From positions 201,754-265,753 of the forward strand of contig NZ_KK211346.1 of NCBI RefSeq assembly GCF_000621785.1: a DNA stretch of 64,000 bases, written 5' to 3'. The position numbers and the translations under genes were made by a program. The notes beneath the pieces are model-generated. The model ran no database searches and had not been told where the DNA came from. It worked only from the letters and a program-made list of their open reading frames with translations. This document shows positions 9,973 through 19,375 of this stretch, one piece after another. This DNA is from Ruminococcus flavefaciens ND2009. GTDB lineage: Bacteria > Bacillota > Clostridia > Oscillospirales > Ruminococcaceae. Within the stretch, counting starts at the first letter, position 1. The number at the start of each line of letters is the position of its first letter.

Positions 9973-12900
9973 ATGGATTTATTCAGAAAAGAAGCTCCAT
10001 ATGAGCAGCAGGGACTTTACGACCCCAGATTTGAACACGATAACTGCGGTATAGGCGCAGTTGTCAATATTAAGGGAGAGCAGTCCAGATATGTTGTTGA
10101 CAGTGCTCTTACAATAGTTGAAAAGCTTGAGCACCGTGCAGGCAAGGACGCAGAGGGCAAGACAGGCGACGGTGTCGGTATACTTGTGCAGATGCCCTAC
10201 AGCTTCTTTATAAGTGAGACTGCGAAGCTTGGATATGACATCGGCGGCAAGGGCGATTTCGGCGTGGGAATGTTCTTCTTCCCTCAGAGCGAGATGAAGC
10301 GCAGACAGGCTATGAAGCTTTTCGAGCTTATCGTGAATAAAAATGGCATGGAGCTCATCTGCTGGCGTGATGTGCCTGTATCAGCAGGTATCCTCGGACA
10401 GAAGGCGCTTGAAAGTATGCCTTATATAATGCAGGCTTTCGTTAAGCGTCCGCAGGAATGTCCGCAGGGACTTGACTTCGACCGCAGACTCTTTATTGTA
10501 ATGCGTGAGTTTGAGCAATCCGATGACAATACATATGTATGCTCACTTTCCAGCCGTACTATCGTGTATAAGGGAATGTTCCTCGTTGACGAGCTGAGAA
10601 GATTTTACACAGACCTTCAGAGCGATGACTTCACATCTGCTATCGCTATGGTACACTCCCGTTTTTCCACAAACACCAATCCAAGCTGGCAGAAGGCTCA
10701 TCCCAACCGTTTCATAGTTCATAACGGTGAGATAAATACTATCACAGGCAACGCAGATAAGATGCTTGCCCGCGAGGAGAGTATGTCTTGTGAGGCACTG
10801 AAAAATGATATGTACAAGATACTCCCTGCAATAAACGTTAACGGCTCCGACTCCGCAAGGCTTGACAATGCTCTGGAATTCATGGTTATGTCGGGAATGC
10901 CCCTTCCTCTTGCAGTAATGATAACTATTCCCGAGCCATGGAAGAATGACAAGACCATTTCACGTTCAAAATACGATCTTTACCAGTATTACGCGACTAT
11001 GATGGAGCCCTGGGACGGACCTGCTTCTATAATATTCTCTGACGGCGAGGTAATGGGAGCTGTTCTGGACAGAAACGGTCTCCGTCCGTCACGCTACTGC
11101 GTCACAAGCGACGGATATCTCATACTCTCATCGGAGACAGGCTGTATCGACATTCCTGCCGATAAGGTAGTCAGGAAAGACCGCCTACGTCCGGGAAAAA
11201 TGCTTCTTGCCGACACAAAGCAGGGACGCATCATCGAGGACGATGAGATAAAGTCAGCATATGCCCTCCGTCAGCCCTACGGCGAGTGGCTGGACGCAAA
11301 CCTTGTCCGTCTTCATGACCTGCATATCCCCAACAAGGGAGTGCAGACCTATTCGGGCGCAGAGCTTGCAAGGCTTCAGAAGGCATTCGGCTACTCTTAT
11401 GAGGATATACGTACATCTATCCTGCCCATGGCTGAAAAAGGCGCAGAGCCCATTGCTTCTATGGGAAGCGATATACCCCTGCCGCCTCTGGACAAACAGT
11501 CCCCGAGCCTTTTCAACTATTTCCGCCAGCTCTTTGCGCAGGTAACAAATCCGCCCTTTGACGCTATCCGCGAGGAGATAGTCACCGATACCAGCGTCTA
11601 CATCGGCAAGGACGGTAACCTCCTTGAGGAGCGTCCCGAGAACTGCCACGTTCTCAAGATCGAGAACCCCATTCTCACCGAGACTGATATGCTGAAAATA
11701 AAGGCTCTCAGCTCAGAGGGACTGAAAAGTGCTGTCATCCCCATAACCTATTACATAGGAACTCCTCTTGAAAAGGCGATAGAAAGGCTTTTCATCGAGG
11801 CAGACAAGGCTTACCGCGACGGTGCGACCATACTCATTCTCTCTGACCGCGGCGTGGACGAGTTCCACTGTCCTATTCCGTCTCTGCTTGCAGTTTCCGC
11901 ACTCCAGCAGCATCTCGTTTCTACAAAAAAGCGCACGGCTGTGGCGATGATACTGGAGTCCGCAGAGCCCAGAGAGGTCCACCATTTTGCTGCACTTCTC
12001 GGTTATGGAGCCTGTGCGGTGAACCCATATCTGGCTCATGAAACTATCCGCTCCCTCATAGATGAGGGTACTCTCGACAAGGACTTCTACGCCGCTGAGG
12101 ACGACTATAATTCGGCTATACTCCACGGTATTGTGAAAATAGCTTCAAAAATGGGCATATCCACTATACAGTCCTATCAGGGCAGCAAGCTCTTTGAAGC
12201 CGTTGGCGTTTCAAAGGAGCTCATTGACAAGTATTTTTCGGGAACTGTCAGCCGTATCGGCGGCATAGGACTTGCAGATATAAGCCGCCGCACAGAAAAG
12301 CTCCACACATCTGCATTTGATCCCCTTGGACTGACTGTCAATAACAGTATCGGCAGCGCAGGCAGCCACAAACTCCGCAGCGGTAAGTCCGAGCATCTCT
12401 ACACTCCCGAGACCATACATCTGCTCCAGCAGGCAGCAATGACTGGAAGCTATGAAACCTTCAAAAAATACAGCGAGTGTCTCACCCGTGAGGACAATGA
12501 GCTGACACTGAGAAGCCTGCTTGACATCAGATTTGACGAGAATGGCGGTATCCCTGTTGATGAAGTGGAGTCCGTTGAAAGTATCTGCAAACGCTTCAAG
12601 ACGGGAGCTATGTCCTACGGATCCATTTCTCAGGAAGCCCATGAGTGCATGGCTGTGGCTATGAATCGTATCGGCGGAAAGTCCAACAGCGGAGAGGGCG
12701 GAGAGAGCCCCGAAAGGCTGAGATCCGACCGCTGCTCTGCCATCAAGCAGGTAGCTTCTGGACGCTTCGGCGTTACAAGTGAATACCTCGTTTCCGCACA
12801 GGAGATACAGATCAAAATGGCTCAGGGAGCCAAGCCGGGTGAGGGCGGACATCTTCCCTCGGGAAAGGTCTATCCCTGGATCGCCAAGACCCGTCACTCC

Positions 12901-14502
12901 ACCGCAGGCGTGGGACTTATCTCTCCTCCGCCTCATCATGATATATATTCCATCGAAGATCTGGCTCAGCTCATCTATGACCTGAAAAATGCCAATGATA
13001 AGGCGCGTATCTCCGTAAAGCTTGTCTCCGAGGCAGGTGTGGGAACTGTTGCGGCAGGCGTTGCCAAGGCAGGAGCACAGGTAATACTCATCTCGGGCTA
13101 TGACGGCGGAACGGGAGCTGCACCAAGAAGCTCAATATACAATGCAGGACTTCCATGGGAGCTGGGACTTGCCGAGGCTCATCAGACCCTTATGCTCAAC
13201 GGTCTCCGTTCAAGGGTACGCATAGAGACTGACGGCAAGCTCATGACGGGCAGAGATGTTCTCGTTGCGGCACTCCTCGGGGCTGAGGAGTTCGGATTCG
13301 CAACAGCTCCGCTTGTTACTATGGGCTGTGTTATGATGAGGGTGTGCAATCTGGATACCTGCCCCATGGGTATAGCTACGCAAAATCCCGAGCTGAGAAA
13401 GCGTTTCCGCGGCAAGCCGGAGTACATCATAAACTTCATGCACTTCATTGCACAGGAGCTCCGCGAGTACATGGCAAAGCTGGGAATACGCACAGTCGAT
13501 GAGCTTGTGGGTCGCACAGACCTGCTCGTACCGAAAAAGGAGACTCACGGTATCGACTTCACAGCTATACTGGGGATGTCTTCTGTGGGCAGCAAGCAGC
13601 ACTTCGACGCTGAGGATATTTACGATTTTGCACTTGACAGCACCATAGACCGCCGTGTTATAATGAAGAAGCTGGGAAGCGCTCTGAAAAACGGTTCCGC
13701 AAAAACTATCTCCATTGATGTTGTGAACACAGACCGCTCTGTGGGAACTCTCACGGGCGCTGAGATAACCCGTATCCACGGCGAAAATGCACTCTCTGAC
13801 GACACCTTCACTGTGAAGTGCAGCGGAAGCGGCGGACAGTCCTTCGGTGCATTCATTCCGAAGGGACTCACTCTTGAGCTCTGCGGCGACAGCAACGATT
13901 ACTTCGGCAAGGGACTTTCAGGCGGCAGGCTTGTACTTTATCCGCCGAAAAATTCAGCATTCAAGGCTGACGAAAATATCATCGTCGGCAATGTGGCACT
14001 CTACGGTGCTACCTCGGGAAAAGCCTTTATCAACGGCATTGCAGGCGAACGCTTCTGTGTCAGAAATTCCGGAGCAGTCGCAGTCTGCGAGGGTACAGGC
14101 GACCACGGCTGCGAATACATGACAGGCGGACGCGCTGTTATCCTCGGAAGGACGGGCAAGAACTTCGCTGCGGGAATGTCCGGCGGTATCGCCTATGTTC
14201 TCGATGAGGAGCACGACCTGTACACCCGTCTCAACAAGGCACTTGTCTCTCTGGAGGCTGTTACAGCTGAGGAGGATATTGCCGAGCTGAAGGGCTTTAT
14301 CGAAGAACACGCAGAGGCTACGGGGTCGGAAAAGGCAAAGACCATACTTGCCGATCTTGACAGCTATATCCCGAGGTTCAAGAAAATAATCCCTCACGAT
14401 TATGCGAAGATACAGACCACTGTAAGCAGGCTTGAAAAGTCAGGTGTATCACACGATCAAGCTGAGATCGAAGCCTTTGAGCTTATCAGAAAGGAGGCGT
14501 GA
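9973..14502 (+). CDS. gltB: Glutamate synthase large subunit
   Basis: A 1509-residue GOGAT alpha subunit that makes two glutamates from glutamine and 2-oxoglutarate. Domains in order: a short propeptide; the class II glutamine amidotransferase whose nucleophile Cys25 is in EHDNCGIG; a central domain; the FMN and 3Fe-4S synthase domain with ESGEGGESPERLRSDR-like and GAKPGEGGHLPSGKV motifs and cysteines in MRVCNLDTCPMG; and the C-terminal GXGXG beta-helix (YGATSGKAFINGIAGERF). The frame starts at 9865, inside the leader hairpin; the ATG at 9973 gives the normal short propeptide. It runs directly into gltD. Confidence 0.96.
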   Translation: MDLFRKEAPYEQQGLYDPRFEHDNCGIGAVVNIKGEQSRYVVDSALTIVEKLEHRAGKDAEGKTGDGVGILVQMPYSFFISETAKLGYDIGGKGDFGVGMFFFPQSEMKRRQAMKLFELIVNKNGMELICWRDVPVSAGILGQKALESMPYIMQAFVKRPQECPQGLDFDRRLFIVMREFEQSDDNTYVCSLSSRTIVYKGMFLVDELRRFYTDLQSDDFTSAIAMVHSRFSTNTNPSWQKAHPNRFIVHNGEINTITGNADKMLAREESMSCEALKNDMYKILPAINVNGSDSARLDNALEFMVMSGMPLPLAVMITIPEPWKNDKTISRSKYDLYQYYATMMEPWDGPASIIFSDGEVMGAVLDRNGLRPSRYCVTSDGYLILSSETGCIDIPADKVVRKDRLRPGKMLLADTKQGRIIEDDEIKSAYALRQPYGEWLDANLVRLHDLHIPNKGVQTYSGAELARLQKAFGYSYEDIRTSILPMAEKGAEPIASMGSDIPLPPLDKQSPSLFNYFRQLFAQVTNPPFDAIREEIVTDTSVYIGKDGNLLEERPENCHVLKIENPILTETDMLKIKALSSEGLKSAVIPITYYIGTPLEKAIERLFIEADKAYRDGATILILSDRGVDEFHCPIPSLLAVSALQQHLVSTKKRTAVAMILESAEPREVHHFAALLGYGACAVNPYLAHETIRSLIDEGTLDKDFYAAEDDYNSAILHGIVKIASKMGISTIQSYQGSKLFEAVGVSKELIDKYFSGTVSRIGGIGLADISRRTEKLHTSAFDPLGLTVNNSIGSAGSHKLRSGKSEHLYTPETIHLLQQAAMTGSYETFKKYSECLTREDNELTLRSLLDIRFDENGGIPVDEVESVESICKRFKTGAMSYGSISQEAHECMAVAMNRIGGKSNSGEGGESPERLRSDRCSAIKQVASGRFGVTSEYLVSAQEIQIKMAQGAKPGEGGHLPSGKVYPWIAKTRHSTAGVGLISPPPHHDIYSIEDLAQLIYDLKNANDKARISVKLVSEAGVGTVAAGVAKAGAQVILISGYDGGTGAAPRSSIYNAGLPWELGLAEAHQTLMLNGLRSRVRIETDGKLMTGRDVLVAALLGAEEFGFATAPLVTMGCVMMRVCNLDTCPMGIATQNPELRKRFRGKPEYIINFMHFIAQELREYMAKLGIRTVDELVGRTDLLVPKKETHGIDFTAILGMSSVGSKQHFDAEDIYDFALDSTIDRRVIMKKLGSALKNGSAKTISIDVVNTDRSVGTLTGAEITRIHGENALSDDTFTVKCSGSGGQSFGAFIPKGLTLELCGDSNDYFGKGLSGGRLVLYPPKNSAFKADENIIVGNVALYGATSGKAFINGIAGERFCVRNSGAVAVCEGTGDHGCEYMTGGRAVILGRTGKNFAAGMSGGIAYVLDEEHDLYTRLNKALVSLEAVTAEEDIAELKGFIEEHAEATGSEKAKTILADLDSYIPRFKKIIPHDYAKIQTTVSRLEKSGVSHDQAEIEAFELIRKEA

Positions 14503-14505
14503 GCC

Positions 14506-15990
14506 ATGGGAAAGGCAACAGGATTTCTTGAATATACAAGAGTTGAGACTACTGCAAAGGAGTCCCTTGAGCGCATAAAGGACTTTAATGAGTTCCACAC
14601 ACCTCTCAGTGAGGAGCAGCGCCGCGAGCAGGCGGCAAGATGTATGGACTGCGGAGTGCCATTCTGTCAGAACGGAAAAATGCTCTGCGGTATGATCTCG
14701 GGCTGTCCGCTCAACAATCTTATCCCCGAGTGGAATGACCTGCTCTATCACGGTCAGAAGGAACAGGCGCTCAGCAGACTGCTTATGACCAATAACTTTC
14801 CGGAGTTTACGTCGAGAGTATGCCCTGCACTCTGTGAAAAGGCGTGTACCTGCGGGCTGGACGGTACTCCTGTCACCGTAAGGGAGAATGAGCGCTCTAT
14901 CATCGAATTCGGATTTGAAAGCGGACTTATGGAACCTCAGATACCAAAGGTACGCAGCGGTAAAAAAGTAGCCGTTATCGGCTCGGGTCCTTCGGGACTT
15001 GCGGCAGCTGATACTCTCAACAAGCGTGGTCACAGCGTCACTGTTTACGAGCGCTCCGACCGTGTCGGCGGACTTCTCATGTACGGCATACCCAATATGA
15101 AGCTTGAAAAGCATATCATTCAGCGCCGCACTGATCTTATGGCAGCTGAGGGCGTGAAGTTCGTCACAAATGCCAATGTGGGAGCTGATGTGTCCGCGGA
15201 TGATATATTGAAGGACTTTGATGCTGTTATCCTTGCCTGCGGCTCCTCAAATCCGAGGGATATAAAGGCTGAGGGCAGGGACGCCAAGGGAATATACTTT
15301 GCTGTGGACTTCCTTAAATCTACCACCAAGAGCCTTCTTGACTCCGACCTCACCGATGGTAAGTTTATTTCCGCCAAGGACAAAAATGTGGTCATTATCG
15401 GCGGAGGCGATACCGGTAACGACTGTGTGGGAACATCGGTACGCCATGGCTGCAAGTCTGTGACACAGCTGGAAATGATGCCGAAGCTCCCCGATGAGAG
15501 AGCGGACAGCAATCCCTGGCCTCAGTGGCCGAGAGTCTGCAAGACGGACTACGGTCAGGAGGAAGCGATAGCTGTATTCGGCCGCGACCCGAGGATATAT
15601 ACCACCACGGTCAAGGAGTTCATAAAGGACGAAAAGGGAAACCTGACAGCAATAAAGACTGTGAAGCTTGAATTTGTAACCGATGAAAAGAGCGGCAGGA
15701 AGGTGCCCAGGGAGATAGAGGGCAGCGAGGAGCTGCTCCCATGTGAGCTCTGCCTTATCGCAGCAGGCTTCCTGGGCTGTCAGAGCTATGTAGCCGACGC
15801 CTTCGGAGCAGAGCTGGACCAGCGTACAAACGTAAAGACCGAAACAGGCAGTCATGCCACCAATATACCAAAGGTATTTGCCGCAGGAGATATGCACATC
15901 GGACAGTCCCTGGTGGTAAGGGCTATCCGCGAGGGCAGAGATGCTGCTGCAGAGGCGGACAGATACCTTATGGGCTATACAAATCTGTAA
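14506..15990 (+). CDS. gltD: Glutamate synthase small subunit
   Basis: A 494-residue GOGAT beta subunit that takes electrons from NAD(P)H through FAD and Fe-S clusters to GltB. The N-terminal cysteine groups for the 4Fe-4S clusters are visible in RCMDCGVPFC and CPALCEKACTCG, the FAD site in VAVIGSGPSGLAAADTL, and the NADPH site in NVVIIGGGDTGNDCVG. AGDMHIGQSLVVRAIREG is the conserved C-terminal FAD contact. It starts 3 bases after gltB ends, with AAGGAGG inside the gltB end, and belongs to the same operon. Confidence 0.96.
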   Translation: MGKATGFLEYTRVETTAKESLERIKDFNEFHTPLSEEQRREQAARCMDCGVPFCQNGKMLCGMISGCPLNNLIPEWNDLLYHGQKEQALSRLLMTNNFPEFTSRVCPALCEKACTCGLDGTPVTVRENERSIIEFGFESGLMEPQIPKVRSGKKVAVIGSGPSGLAAADTLNKRGHSVTVYERSDRVGGLLMYGIPNMKLEKHIIQRRTDLMAAEGVKFVTNANVGADVSADDILKDFDAVILACGSSNPRDIKAEGRDAKGIYFAVDFLKSTTKSLLDSDLTDGKFISAKDKNVVIIGGGDTGNDCVGTSVRHGCKSVTQLEMMPKLPDERADSNPWPQWPRVCKTDYGQEEAIAVFGRDPRIYTTTVKEFIKDEKGNLTAIKTVKLEFVTDEKSGRKVPREIEGSEELLPCELCLIAAGFLGCQSYVADAFGAELDQRTNVKTETGSHATNIPKVFAAGDMHIGQSLVVRAIREGRDAAAEADRYLMGYTNL

Positions 15991-16001
15991 CGGAGGACGA
16001 T

Positions 16002-17279
16002 ATGATATATTCAGAAAATGAAATACTACAGTATATTGAGGAAAATGATGTCAAATTCGTGAAGCTCACCTTCTGTGACCTCAACGGAAGACTGAAAAAC
16101 ATCTCAATACTCTCCAGCGAACTTGCTGCGACCTTTGAAAGCGGTGCGCGAATAACCGCCAAGAAAATATCAGGCTTTGAAGCTGCAAATGGGAAGGATC
16201 TTTTCCTGTTCCCCGATGCACAGACTATGACTGTGCTCCCCTGGAGACCCCAGCAGGGGAGAGTTATAAGAATGTTCTGCTATATCAGATATGCCGATGG
16301 TACTCCCTTTGAAGGAGACGGCAGATATTTTCTGAAAAAGGCGATGAGATCGGCAGTGTCCGCAGGCTATTGCTTTCGCTTCGGTACCTCCTGCGAGTTC
16401 ACGCTCTTCAGGATCAATGAAAACGGTGTACCCACGAAAACACCTCATGACAATGCAGGCTACTGCGATACAGCTCCCGATGACAAGGGAGAGAATATCC
16501 GCCGTGACGTCTGCCTGACTCTTGAGCAGATGGGTATTCACCCTGTATCATCACGTCATGAGAGCGGCTGCGGTCAGCATGAGATAGACTTCAACGCCTC
16601 GTCAGCACTGAAGGCTGCGGACACCTTCCTCAGCTTCAAATCTGCGGTAAAATCCGTGGCAGAGACCCACGGTGTCCACGCCAGCTTCATGCCCAAGCCC
16701 CTTCGCACAGACTGCGGTAACGGTATGCATATCAGCTTCAATATCTTCCCTGACAGCGACCTCCTTGAGGAGCGCAGCACAGCAACGGGTGACGAGCTGA
16801 AAAGCACAGCAGCAGGCATTATGGAGCATATCCGCGATTTCACTCTGTTTACTAACTCAACGGTCAATTCCTATGAGAGACTGGGAGAGTTCACAGCTCC
16901 GCGAGATATTCTCTGGGCGGCTGATGAAGGCTCACAGCTTGTCAGAATGGACCCCGACAGCCATGATACTCCCGTAGAGCTGAGAGCTGCTGACTGTGTA
17001 TGCAATCCCTATTTCGTTCTGGGGCTCATGATATACGCTTCACTGGAGGGAATATCCGAAAAGGCACAGCTTCCGGCGGAGAATGAGAGCATCGGCAGAC
17101 TTCCCGCGACACTTGAGGAAGCGGCAGACCTGGCTGAGGGCTCAGAGTTCATCAGGAAGTATATCCCTGAAAATATTCTTGCAACTCTCATATCATGCAG
17201 CAGAACCGAGTGGAAGGAATACTCAACTGCATACGACAAGGAAGCATTTGAGGATCAGAAGTATTTTTACAGTTTATAA
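16002..17279 (+). CDS. Divergent type I glutamine synthetase (GlnA-like)
   Basis: A 425-residue protein of the GSI family, somewhat shorter than the usual 440-470. The beta-grasp start (VKFVKLTFCDLNGRLKNISI) is family-like, as are the metal-site glutamate in CEFTLF, HESGCGQHEIDF, MPKPLRTDCGNGMHISFN and the C-terminal VELRAADCVCNPYFVLGLM. Two active-site stretches are altered: the usual RLVPGYEAP loop is contracted (RLGEFTAP) and the usual NRS arginine motif reads DEGSQLVR. It may be an active but unusual synthetase, a related gamma-glutamyl ligase or a sensor paralogue. The window already holds a full type III synthetase. It lies 11 bases after gltD and 12 before the ANTAR gene, the glnA-regulator order known from clostridia. 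Confidence 0.8.
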   Translation: MIYSENEILQYIEENDVKFVKLTFCDLNGRLKNISILSSELAATFESGARITAKKISGFEAANGKDLFLFPDAQTMTVLPWRPQQGRVIRMFCYIRYADGTPFEGDGRYFLKKAMRSAVSAGYCFRFGTSCEFTLFRINENGVPTKTPHDNAGYCDTAPDDKGENIRRDVCLTLEQMGIHPVSSRHESGCGQHEIDFNASSALKAADTFLSFKSAVKSVAETHGVHASFMPKPLRTDCGNGMHISFNIFPDSDLLEERSTATGDELKSTAAGIMEHIRDFTLFTNSTVNSYERLGEFTAPRDILWAADEGSQLVRMDPDSHDTPVELRAADCVCNPYFVLGLMIYASLEGISEKAQLPAENESIGRLPATLEEAADLAEGSEFIRKYIPENILATLISCSRTEWKEYSTAYDKEAFEDQKYFYSL

Positions 17280-17291
17280 CGGAGGTCGGCT

Positions 17292-17873
17292 TTGGAAAAG
17301 GTACTTGTAATATCAAGCAGCAAAAGCGCCTCTGAAGCACTCGTTAATTTTCTCCGCGATTCATTCCGGTGTACGCCGAAGCTTGTGGAATCGGCTTATC
17401 AGGCAAAGACCTATCTCGATTCCGATCCCTCTGTGGAACTGACGGTGATAAATTCGCCGCTGATGGACGAATCGGGCTTTGAGCTTGCGGAGTATATAAT
17501 CGAAAAAACTGCCGCAAACTGTATCTTTATGATAAAGGAAGAGCACATCGAAAAGGTAAGTGACCGCGCAGAAAAAAGCGGTATCATTATCGTCGGAAAG
17601 CCCTTCAGCAGGACTCTTCTCTATCAGCTGGTGAAAACGCTGGACATTGCTGTGACGCGGTCGCTCAAGCTGTACAGTGAAAATCTTCGCCTTGAGGAAA
17701 AGGTCAGGGAGATACAGACCATAGACAAAGCAAAGTTCATGCTGATGGAGTTCAAGGACATGACCGAAGCAGAGGCTCACGCATATCTTGAGCAGTACGC
17801 CATGAACAAGCGCAAGAAGAAAAGCATTGCGGCTCTTGAATTGATCGACAGGATAAACGAGCAGTATTTATAA
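17292..17873 (+). CDS. ANTAR-domain response regulator, probable nitrogen antiterminator (NitR/AmiR-like)
   Basis: A 193-residue protein: an N-terminal receiver-like domain (1-125), a coiled-coil (LKLYSENLRLEEKVREIQ) and a C-terminal ANTAR RNA-binding domain (about 140-193) with the pattern IDKAKFMLMEFKDMTEAEAHAYL and MNKRKKKSIAALELI. ANTAR proteins bind paired hexaloop hairpins in leader RNA and prevent termination. The receiver seems to lack the phosphate-accepting Asp, the region reading VINSPLMDESG, as in AmiR-like pseudo-receivers, so control by protein contact or ligand is possible. It starts with TTG at 17292 behind GGAGG. Likely targets are the amt and gltB leaders near 9.6-9.9 kb. 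Confidence 0.85.
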   Translation: MEKVLVISSSKSASEALVNFLRDSFRCTPKLVESAYQAKTYLDSDPSVELTVINSPLMDESGFELAEYIIEKTAANCIFMIKEEHIEKVSDRAEKSGIIIVGKPFSRTLLYQLVKTLDIAVTRSLKLYSENLRLEEKVREIQTIDKAKFMLMEFKDMTEAEAHAYLEQYAMNKRKKKSIAALELIDRINEQYL

Positions 17874-17884
17874 GAGGTGTAAAA

Positions 17885-19306
17885 ATGTTTGATTCCATAC
17901 ACGAGGAATGCGGAGTTTTCGGCATATACGAAAACGGCTGCGCCGATCCTGCTTCCTCGGCATATTTCGGACTTTATGCACTCCAGCACCGCGGTCAGGA
18001 AAGCTGCGGCATTGCGGTGTGTGATGACGGAGTTTTCAGGCATAAAAGGGCTGACGGACTTGTATCGGAGGTTTTCAGCCGTGAGGAGCTTGACAAGCTG
18101 GGCAAGGGCAATATGGCAGTGGGACACGTCCGCTATTCCACTACGGGCGGACATAACCCCAATAATATCCAGCCCCTTGTTATCCGCCATATCAAAGGAA
18201 ATATGGCACTTGTCCACAACGGGAATCTGGTCAATGCCTCAGAGCTGAGACGGTCCTTTGAGATGTCGGGAGCTATATTCCACGGCACCTCCGATACGGA
18301 GGCTATCGCTTATGAGATAGTACGTGAGCGGCTTGACTGTCATTCCACCGAGGAGGCTGTAGAAAAGGCAATGCCCCGTCTCAGGGGAGCCTACTCCTGC
18401 ATACTTATGACCGCTACCAAGCTCATTGCTTTCCGTGACCCCGACGGATTCCGTCCGCTGTGTATCGGCAGAACTCACGACGGCGCCCATGTTGTGGCTT
18501 CCGAGTCCTGCGCCCTTGAGACAGTGGGTGCGGAGTTTATCCGTGATGTGGAAGCAGGGGAGATAGTTGTCATCGGAAAAGAAGGTCTGAGGTCTATCCG
18601 TACCAACTGCGGAAAAAAGCAGAATATCTGCATATTTGAGTATATCTATTTTGCCCGTCCCGACTCGGTCATAGAGGGCGTATCGGTACATCATGCGAGG
18701 CTGAAGGCAGGGGAGCTCCTTGCGAAGTACAGTCACGTAGATGCGGATATAGTTATCGGTGTTCCCGATTCGGGACTTGACGCGGCTCTGGGCTATGCAA
18801 ATGAAAGCGGCATACCCTACGGTATAGGCTTCATCAAGAACAAATACATCGGCAGGAGCTTTATACAGCCCCAGCAGGCACAGCGCGAAAATGCGGTGAA
18901 AATAAAGCTGAATGCAGTGCGTGAGAGCGTTGCAGGCAAGCGTGTTATTATGATAGACGACTCCATAGTCCGCGGCACTACCAGTGCGAGGATAGTGAAG
19001 CTGCTGCGTGATGCAGGAGCAAAGGAGGTACACGTGCGCATATCATCTCCGCCCTTTCTGCACTCCTGCTATTTCGGCACCGATATAGATTCAGAGGAGA
19101 ACCTAATTGCAGGGAAGTGTCATTCTACCGGGGAGATAGCACGTTATATCGGTGCGGACTCCCTGGCATATCTGCCCATAAAAGCCCTTGGCGAGCTGAT
19201 AGACAATAAGTGCGGCTATTGCAGCGGCTGCTTTACGGGAGATTATCCCGTGGACGTTTCAGGTGCTGGCAGCAAGAACAAATTTGACGAAAAAATTCAT
19301 GGGTGA
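17885..19306 (+). CDS. purF: Amidophosphoribosyltransferase
   Basis: A 473-residue enzyme that catalyses the first committed step of purine synthesis, moving the amide of glutamine to PRPP. The class II amidotransferase nucleophile Cys9 is in HEECGVFG, and the propeptide is of the usual clostridial size. The PRPP loop reads VIMIDDSIVRGTT. The C-terminal cysteines (CHSTG and CGYCSGCF) fit the 4Fe-4S cluster form known from Bacillus. It starts 11 bases after the ANTAR gene, so a glutamine-consuming purine enzyme lies in the nitrogen-assimilation transcript. Confidence 0.95.
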   Translation: MFDSIHEECGVFGIYENGCADPASSAYFGLYALQHRGQESCGIAVCDDGVFRHKRADGLVSEVFSREELDKLGKGNMAVGHVRYSTTGGHNPNNIQPLVIRHIKGNMALVHNGNLVNASELRRSFEMSGAIFHGTSDTEAIAYEIVRERLDCHSTEEAVEKAMPRLRGAYSCILMTATKLIAFRDPDGFRPLCIGRTHDGAHVVASESCALETVGAEFIRDVEAGEIVVIGKEGLRSIRTNCGKKQNICIFEYIYFARPDSVIEGVSVHHARLKAGELLAKYSHVDADIVIGVPDSGLDAALGYANESGIPYGIGFIKNKYIGRSFIQPQQAQRENAVKIKLNAVRESVAGKRVIMIDDSIVRGTTSARIVKLLRDAGAKEVHVRISSPPFLHSCYFGTDIDSEENLIAGKCHSTGEIARYIGADSLAYLPIKALGELIDNKCGYCSGCFTGDYPVDVSGAGSKNKFDEKIHG

Positions 19307-19375
19307 CATTTTCAAAGGGCTTGTATCAATGGCGATACAGGCTCTTGATATTACAGTATTTCGGAGGAATAGAAA

